The notes under the pieces: model-generated
Seen by the model: only the letters and a program-made list of their open reading frames with translations
What the model was told of the DNA's origin: nothing
Databases searched by the model: none
Position numbers and translations under genes: made by a program
Assembly (NCBI RefSeq): GCF_022846435.1
Contig: NZ_AP025627.1
Location: 2,080,001-2,144,000, forward strand
Source of the DNA: Parageobacillus sp. KH3-4
GTDB lineage: Bacteria > Bacillota > Bacilli > Bacillales > Anoxybacillaceae
Direction: 5' to 3'
Length of the DNA: 64,000 nt
Shown here: positions 58,796 to 64,000 of the stretch, piece by piece
Layout of the letters: each line of letters begins with the position of its first letter
Position numbering within the stretch: position 1 is the first letter of the stretch

Positions 58796-60016
58796 TCAAT
58801 GATGTTTTCGCATACTGTTCGGCAATGATGCTCCTTTGCGGTATTGATTCGGTGAAACTCCTACCACTTTTTTAAAGGCTGTACTAAAATAATGTTGTGT
58901 GTCGTAACCTACCCGTTCAGATATTTCATGAATGGAAAGATCGGTAGAAGTCAATAGTTCGATCGCTTTTTTTATGCGTGCTTTGGTTAATAAGCTGACA
59001 AACGAGGTGCCTAATTCTTGTTTGATGATGCGGCTCAAGTAAACGGGGGAAACATTTAAAGACTGGGCAACAGACTCTAATGTCAAACCGGGCTCGGAAA
59101 AATGTTCTTGTATATACTGTTTTGCCCGGCGCACAATGGGAGAAATATGTGATTCATTATAAATCTTCGTTTTGCATTGCTGGTAGGCATCGGCCACTTG
59201 CATAAGGCTTCCCTTCACTGTCTCTGTATATATATTTACTTTCACGTTCAAATATTTTTTGACGGATTCTTCTAATCGCATCCACATCTCTTCAGTAACA
59301 TGGCTCCAGATACATAAGACAATTAATCCAAATTGATCCCGAAATACTACTTTTTCATAAATATCCAATAATTCTGAAATGATATTTTCGATAGCAAATA
59401 AAAACAGCTGTTTATCTCTTTCATTCATAACAGGTTGGTTCGCGAAAAATTCTGACCAATACACGATCGCTACCTGACTAGGACAAGAGGACGGAAGTTG
59501 CAACAATTGTAATTGCTTCATGATTTCCGTCTCTGTCATCTCTCCGGCGACCCATGCCAAACAAAATTGTTGCCGAAGAAGAGGAAGGTTTTTCTGAATT
59601 TGGCTCGATAGTAATTCTACATATCTTTTTTGTTCCCTTTCCCGTTCTAATTCTTTCTTCACTTTGCTTATTACCTCATGTAATTGTTCTGGATTGGTCG
59701 GTTTTAAAATATAGTCATCAGCCTGCAGACGAAGCGCCTCCTGCGCGTAAGCAAACTCATCATGTCCTGTAACCACAATCATTCTACAGTCAGGAAGCTT
59801 TTGTCGTATATGTTTCATCAATGTAATTCCATCCATAATGGGCATGCTTAAATCGACGAATAATACATGGATGCCGTGTTTTAATGCAAGTTCCAACGCC
59901 TCTTCTCCGTCCTCCGCCTCCGCCACCACTTCCATCTGAAACTTATCCCAGTTTACCGTTTCTCTTATCCCTTCACGAATAATCTCCTCATCATCCGCAA
60001 TAAGCACTTTCCACAT
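58796..60016 (-). CDS. araT: AraC-type response regulator of the arabinose sensor
   Basis: A 406-residue cytoplasmic regulator: receiver domain (1-120) with DDE at 8-10, phospho-acceptor Asp55 in VLFVDLSMPIMDG and switch Lys in YILKPTNPEQ; a middle region of about 150 residues; and a C-terminal AraC/XylS domain (about 300-395) with LESVAQSLNVSPVYLSRIIKQ and SIHEISERVGYDTQHYFSTAFK. AGGAGG precedes the ATG. It lies 11 bp after araS. In T-6 the AraPST system activates araEGH, which lies next in the same direction here. Confidence 0.92.
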   Translation of the reverse strand: MWKVLIADDEEIIREGIRETVNWDKFQMEVVAEAEDGEEALELALKHGIHVLFVDLSMPIMDGITLMKHIRQKLPDCRMIVVTGHDEFAYAQEALRLQADDYILKPTNPEQLHEVISKVKKELEREREQKRYVELLSSQIQKNLPLLRQQFCLAWVAGEMTETEIMKQLQLLQLPSSCPSQVAIVYWSEFFANQPVMNERDKQLFLFAIENIISELLDIYEKVVFRDQFGLIVLCIWSHVTEEMWMRLEESVKKYLNVKVNIYTETVKGSLMQVADAYQQCKTKIYNESHISPIVRRAKQYIQEHFSEPGLTLESVAQSLNVSPVYLSRIIKQELGTSFVSLLTKARIKKAIELLTSTDLSIHEISERVGYDTQHYFSTAFKKVVGVSPNQYRKGASLPNSMRKHH

Positions 60017-60027
60017 TTCTTTTCCTC

Positions 60028-61827
60028 CTAGGTAATATGTCTAATAATTGGATGCATAATCGTTACTGTCGTGCCTTGTCCTTCTTTACTATCAATCCAT
60101 AACCCGTAGGAGTCGCCAAATGTTAACCGCAGCCGCGCTTGCACGTTGACCATTCCATACCCTTTGATGTTTTTCATTTTCTTTTCGGTATCTCCTAACG
60201 TAAAATCAATCGATAAGCTTTCTCTCAAAGAAGCCAGCTTTTCCGGCGACATTCCTACTCCGTCATCCGTTACGCGAATAAGAAGGAGTCCTTCCTGCTC
60301 TTCAGCTTGTACCCAAATATGCCCAGGCCCTCTCCGTTGTTTAATGCCGTGGTAAATCGCATTTTCGACAATCGGTTGTAATACCAATTTCAATACAAAT
60401 AACTTTTGTAACTCTGGAGCAATATCGAACGTATAATGCAATTTGTCTTTATACCTTGTTTTTTGAATACTCAAGTAACTTTGAACATGTTCGATTTCTT
60501 CCGCAAAGGAGATGATATCCTTCCCCTTGCTTAACCCAATACGGAATAGTTTAGACAATGCTTCTACTACTTCTGCTATATCTTCCGCTCCTTTTTTCCT
60601 TGCCATCCACTGAATCGTATCTAACGTATTATAAAGAAAATGTGGTTTAATCTGCGCTTGTAAACTGCGCAATTCCGCTTCCCATCGTTGTCGTTCCTGC
60701 CATTCCGCAAGGGAAATAAAGCGTTGAATTTGGTCAAGCATATGATTAAAATTCCTACCTAACACCCCGATTTCATCCGCTCGATCATCATGATAACGGC
60801 TTGTTAAATCGCCTGCTTCCACCTTTTTCATAAAACTGATTAACTGGCTGATTGGTCTTGACATGGAATACGCCAAATAATAGGACGCTCCTATGCCGAT
60901 TAAACACACAAAAAAGACGAAGCTCGTCACATAAAAACGAATCTCTTTTATTTCTAAAGCAGACTCTTGATTGGAAAACACCCCGATGGTGGTCCAGTTA
61001 GTGAAAGGAGAACGCTGATAAATAAATTGAAGGTATTGTCCATGGACTTTTTTCGAAAATGCTCCAAAATCTCCATGAAACCATTGCCGCGGAATTTCTT
61101 TTATGAACGGTTTAGCTGGAATATAAATATTTTCACCGCGATGATCAATGACCATCAAATACCCCCATTTTCCTAAACGAACATTTTTCGTCGCCTCGGC
61201 AATCACCCTCAGTTTTAAATCAATTAGCACCACCCCCTCTACCTCTTGTGTACCCGGATTTAAAATAGCACGCACGACGGAAACCACTTCCTTGTTCGTA
61301 TAGTTGGCATGTGTGATGACATTCCGATTCATTGGGTGTCCAATAATTTTAAAAATTCCTTTATTTTTTACCGCTTCTTGGTACCATGTTTCTTCTGTAA
61401 GCGGCTTAGAAGAACGGGAATACATCTCATTACTGATATATTCGCCGTTCCGGTTCACAACAAGGATTCCTGCCACTTCTGGATATAATGTGGTAAGCCC
61501 TTGCAAAAACTGACGAATGGAATAATCGTCATTCATTCCTTGTATTCCCTTCTGTCCGGCTAGGAATCTTTTTACATCTGGATTAAACGCGACTAAATAC
61601 GTAATATTCTGCATATTACTGACATAAAACTCTAATGTCTTGTTTACTTGATTAATCAGCTGAAAAGTATTTTCATTAATTTGCCGTTCCATAATACGGT
61701 CAACGGCCCAGCCGATCAAACTTCCTAATCCAATCGAAGGTAAAATAGTAATGACCAATAAAAGAGAAATGAGCTTATAACGAATCGGTAAATTGTCTAT
61801 TCGCAAATAATTGATTCTTCGTTTCAA
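60028..61827 (-). CDS. araS: Sensor histidine kinase of the arabinose system
   Basis: A 599-residue LytS/YesM-class membrane kinase: first membrane helix LISLLLVITILPSIGLGSLIGWAV, an extracellular dCache-like domain (about 45-295), second helix FYVTSFVFFVCLIGIGASYYL, HAMP (MSRPISQLISFMKKVEAGDL), phospho-acceptor His in IKPHFLYNTLDTIQWMA, and ATPase motifs ENAIYHGIK and GYGMVNVQARL. Start is TTG 61827. It likely receives the signal from AraP and phosphorylates AraT. Confidence 0.9.
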   Translation of the reverse strand: MKRRINYLRIDNLPIRYKLISLLLVITILPSIGLGSLIGWAVDRIMERQINENTFQLINQVNKTLEFYVSNMQNITYLVAFNPDVKRFLAGQKGIQGMNDDYSIRQFLQGLTTLYPEVAGILVVNRNGEYISNEMYSRSSKPLTEETWYQEAVKNKGIFKIIGHPMNRNVITHANYTNKEVVSVVRAILNPGTQEVEGVVLIDLKLRVIAEATKNVRLGKWGYLMVIDHRGENIYIPAKPFIKEIPRQWFHGDFGAFSKKVHGQYLQFIYQRSPFTNWTTIGVFSNQESALEIKEIRFYVTSFVFFVCLIGIGASYYLAYSMSRPISQLISFMKKVEAGDLTSRYHDDRADEIGVLGRNFNHMLDQIQRFISLAEWQERQRWEAELRSLQAQIKPHFLYNTLDTIQWMARKKGAEDIAEVVEALSKLFRIGLSKGKDIISFAEEIEHVQSYLSIQKTRYKDKLHYTFDIAPELQKLFVLKLVLQPIVENAIYHGIKQRRGPGHIWVQAEEQEGLLLIRVTDDGVGMSPEKLASLRESLSIDFTLGDTEKKMKNIKGYGMVNVQARLRLTFGDSYGLWIDSKEGQGTTVTIMHPIIRHIT

Positions 61828-61863
61828 TGGTCATCACTCATTTCTTCACAGATGTACTTCCAT

Positions 61864-62865
61864 TTACTTCGCATAAAAATCTTCTACATTTTCTTTCGTC
61901 ACTACAGTAATTCCGGTATCCACGTATGGAGGTAGCAAAGGATAACCTGATTGCAAGGAAGGAGTTAAGCGATGGTGAAGATGAAACAAAAACTGTAGCG
62001 ACCAGTAGCCCATATTCCAAGTCCCTTGCGCTAAAGTAGCAGATATAGTTCCTTGTTTCACCATATCTAATGTTCGTTTATCAGTATCGAAGCTAATGAT
62101 TTTTACTTTTTTATTTTTTAATGATAATATCGCCTCACCGATACCAACCCCGCCATTCGCTTCTGTTGCAAATATTCCTCCCACATCGGGATACTCATTA
62201 AGTATTTCTAATGCTGCCTCCTTGGAAGCGAGAGAATCTCCTTTCCCATCTTTTACTGCCACCACTTCCATTTGCGGATATTCTTGGTGAATAGTCTCTA
62301 AAAACCCTTTCGTTCGTTCTTGATGATTGAGCTGATAGGGTAATGTAATCACTGCTACTTTTCCTCTTTTTCCTAATAGTTCAGCCATTTTGTGAGCAGC
62401 CGTTACTCCTGCGTTATAATTATTCGTTCCCAAAAAAGAGAACGCCTTACTGCCAGAAGCATTAGAGTCAAACAACACAACGGGGATTCCTTTATCTACC
62501 GCCTTGTTAATCGTTTCCGTCAACGCAGTGGGATTGATGGCCGAAATCGCAATGCCCGCCGGTTTTTTTGCAATTACTTGTTCCAGCACGGTCACTTGCT
62601 CGTTTACATCGTATTGCGTAGCTCCGCGATATTCTACAGAAACATTTAATGCCTGTGCCGCGTCTTCAAATCCTTTTTGACAACGCTTCCAATAATCCAT
62701 CCCTGCTTGGAAAGTCACCATCACATACTTCTCATCTACTTTGCCTTGAAGCGCTTTCTCTTGTTGGTAAAAAGAACGAAAGCGGGAGATTTCCAGATGG
62801 TAATGATATACGTAAAGAATAAATGCACTAATTAAAACGGCATAAATAAATACTAATTTTTTCAT
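61864..62865 (-). CDS. araP: Membrane-anchored sugar-binding sensor protein
   Basis: About 333 residues. An N-terminal uncleaved hydrophobic anchor (KLVFIYAVLISAFILYVY) without a lipobox precedes a RbsB-like type I binding domain (KYVMVTFQAGMDYWKRCQKG, AISAINPTALTE, VVLFDSNASG, IFATEANGGVGIGEAI). The ATG at 62865 is chosen because GGGGGCG lies before it and after an alternative ATG at 62889. It fits AraP of the T-6 AraPST sensory triad, presenting arabinose to AraS. Two AraR boxes lie upstream. Confidence 0.88.
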   Translation of the reverse strand: MKKLVFIYAVLISAFILYVYHYHLEISRFRSFYQQEKALQGKVDEKYVMVTFQAGMDYWKRCQKGFEDAAQALNVSVEYRGATQYDVNEQVTVLEQVIAKKPAGIAISAINPTALTETINKAVDKGIPVVLFDSNASGSKAFSFLGTNNYNAGVTAAHKMAELLGKRGKVAVITLPYQLNHQERTKGFLETIHQEYPQMEVVAVKDGKGDSLASKEAALEILNEYPDVGGIFATEANGGVGIGEAILSLKNKKVKIISFDTDKRTLDMVKQGTISATLAQGTWNMGYWSLQFLFHLHHRLTPSLQSGYPLLPPYVDTGITVVTKENVEDFYAK

Positions 62866-62905
62866 TTGGATCGCCCCCTTTTTCCACACGCCATAAAGTG
62901 ATAGA

Positions 62906-62986
62906 AAACCTGATCCAATGAAACCATCTCTATACTGTTCGGGAATATGGCTAACGTTTATTTGTACGTATAAAAAGATCAGGTTT
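62906..62986. repeat. Inverted repeat enclosing an AraR box before sensor gene araP
   Basis: AAACCTGATC (62906-62915) and GATCAGGTTT (62977-62986) are perfect complements 61 bases apart; the AraR box at 62960-62975 lies just inside the right arm. It may be a leader-RNA fold or an additional operator pair. Confidence 0.5.
62960..62975. promoter_or_regulatory. AraR box 1 before sensor gene araP
   Basis: ATTTGTACGTATAAAA agrees with ATTTGTACGTACAAAT at 14 of 16 positions. Confidence 0.8.
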
Positions 62987-63035
62987 CTAATGCCAGTCTA
63001 TTATTATTTGTATTTATACTCTTTCTGACCTTTTT

Positions 63036-63051
63036 ATTTGTTCGTATGAAT
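63036..63051. promoter_or_regulatory. AraR box 2 before sensor gene araP
   Basis: ATTTGTTCGTATGAAT agrees with the AraR consensus at 13 of 16 positions and is centred 76 bp from box 1, suggesting loop repression. Confidence 0.65.
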
Positions 63052-63155
63052 TTATTATATTATCAATGTATCATGTTTGAAGAGAGGGTTCAAACGTCGA
63101 AATAAGGATATATAACCTTTCTCAAGAAAATTTCTTTTATCACTCTTGTTAAGTA

Positions 63156-63190
63156 CAAAAAAATCAGCCGTAAACGTTTGTCTACGGCTA
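63156..63190 (-). terminator. Terminator of the GH127 gene
   Basis: On the minus strand TAGCCGTA pairs with TACGGCTG and is followed by ATTTTTTTG, 32 bp after the GH127 stop. Confidence 0.85.
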
Positions 63191-63221
63191 ACCTTCACCA
63201 ACACATATCATTTTTCAACTT

Positions 63222-64000
63222 TTATATTTCGGGAATCCAAACAAGCATTTGACCAGGTTTTCGATTATCCCAAGCATAATAAGGGATAGCGGTAAATTCG
63301 AATTGCCGGGGTGCCGGTAAACTCGTTCGATAAAGTTCTCCATCCCACTCGAAATCATTGTAGAAAACTGCTTTCCCTGTTATTTTCACAACCCCACCAA
63401 GTAATTGTTCATCAAAATGTGAATGCAATACTTCATTTTTAGGGAGGGAGATCCGATATAGTGGTTCCGGATTGTCTGCTCCTTCCAGACAATAGACTAA
63501 TGGCCCTCTCTGAATAGCAACGCAATTTCTGTTATATCTTACATTAGGATTTGTGTAAACTCTTTCAATTGGCATTGGAAAAACGAGTTCAACCTGGTCA
63601 TGATTATTCCATTTCCGTTCAATTCTCACGTAATTTTTTTCTAAATGTTGCTTAATGTCAAATACTTCACCGTTTATTTTTACTGTCGCTTGGCGCGCCC
63701 ACCCTGGAATTCTCAGTTTTAAAGCAAATGTAGATGGCTGCTCCATTTCTAGATCGATCAAAATATTTCCATCCCATGGATAATTTGTTTTCTGTTTTAA
63801 TAAAATACTTTTTCCTTGTACATCTAAATTAACACTTCCTTGAATATATAAGTGGACAGCGACTTCCTTCTCATTTTGTGAATACATATACTGCCCAAGA
63901 GAGGCTAATAAACGTGCAAGGTTAGGAGGACAACAAGATACATCAAACCACTCTTTTCGGTGTACATTTCCTAAACTCGCCAACGGGTTCTCATAAAAGA
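63222..64000 (-). CDS. GH127 beta-L-arabinofuranosidase, 5' part beyond window edge
   Basis: The C-terminal 258 codons of a gene that continues past the window; in-frame coding persists to the edge (FYENPLASLGNVHRKEWFDV). WFDVSCCPPNLARLLASLGQY holds the conserved Cys pair of GH127, one of which is the catalytic nucleophile in HypBA1; the following beta-sandwich includes FALKLRIPGWAR and VAIQRGPLVYCLEGADN. GH127 enzymes release beta-linked L-arabinofuranose, fitting the arabinose cluster. It precedes the araPST genes and ends at its own terminator, so it is a separate transcription unit. Confidence 0.9.
   Translation of the reverse strand, partial: FYENPLASLGNVHRKEWFDVSCCPPNLARLLASLGQYMYSQNEKEVAVHLYIQGSVNLDVQGKSILLKQKTNYPWDGNILIDLEMEQPSTFALKLRIPGWARQATVKINGEVFDIKQHLEKNYVRIERKWNNHDQVELVFPMPIERVYTNPNVRYNRNCVAIQRGPLVYCLEGADNPEPLYRISLPKNEVLHSHFDEQLLGGVVKITGKAVFYNDFEWDGELYRTSLPAPRQFEFTAIPYYAWDNRKPGQMLVWIPEI

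Overview
The window is an almost uniformly leftward-transcribed (minus-strand) plant-hemicellulose utilisation island from a Bacillota thermophile of the Geobacillus/Parageobacillus type. Gene content, order and protein lengths follow what I know of the Geobacillus stearothermophilus T-6 xylan/arabinan locus (XynB3 535 residues, AbfA 502 residues, catalytic residues at the same positions). AT-rich intergenic DNA, AGGAGG-type ribosome sites, lipobox signal peptides and cre, XylR and AraR boxes fit a Gram-positive host. The only plus-strand genes belong to one insertion sequence.

Layout, left to right (transcription is right to left). 1-5.8 kb: three Gfo/Idh/MocA oxidoreductases (the first cut by the window edge), a decayed IS150-type element inserted in a terminator-like stem, and a LacI-type regulator with three copies of a palindromic operator. 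6.2-13.2 kb: xylose operon xylF-xylG-xylH-xylA-xylB behind a XylR-type promoter. 13.4-15.2 kb: aldose 1-epimerase behind the decayed remains of an oxidoreductase gene and a second XylR-type promoter. 15.2-31.3 kb: glucuronate/glucuronoxylan operon aguE-aguF-aguG-aguA-xynB1-kdgK-kdgA-uxuR-uxaC-uxuA-uxuB-yesL-xynB3, with three copies of a candidate UxuR operator. 31.5-39.8 kb: remnant of a GH10 xylanase, GH52 beta-xylosidase xynB2, xylo-oligosaccharide ABC importer xynEFG and two-component system xynDC. 40-48.7 kb: IS1182-type remnant, araM, araL, a decayed aldose epimerase, an intact oxidoreductase, GH51 arabinofuranosidase abfA and the importer araNPQ. 49.4-58.6 kb: araDBA, araR and the arabinose importer araEGH. 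58.8-64 kb: sensory system araP-araS-araT and a GH127 beta-L-arabinofuranosidase cut by the window edge.

Together the genes import xylose, arabinose, xylo-, arabino- and aldouronic oligosaccharides through five ABC systems. Intracellular GH67, GH39, GH43, GH52, GH51 and GH127 enzymes cleave them, and the monomers go to xylulose-5-phosphate (XylAB, AraABD) or to pyruvate plus glyceraldehyde-3-phosphate via KDG (UxaC-UxuB-UxuA-KdgK-KdgA). Control appears layered: specific repressors (AraR, UxuR, XylR acting from outside the window, a LacI protein), two AraC-type two-component systems, and CcpA at cre sites.

Most notable: an oxidoreductase-epimerase gene pair exists twice, with opposite members decayed in each copy; araB carries a one-base frameshift in an eight-A tract; an inverted repeat lies between the solute-binding-protein gene and the next gene in all five ABC operons; and the LacI/oxidoreductase cluster has no assigned substrate. 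I see no rRNA, tRNA, CRISPR array or phage gene.
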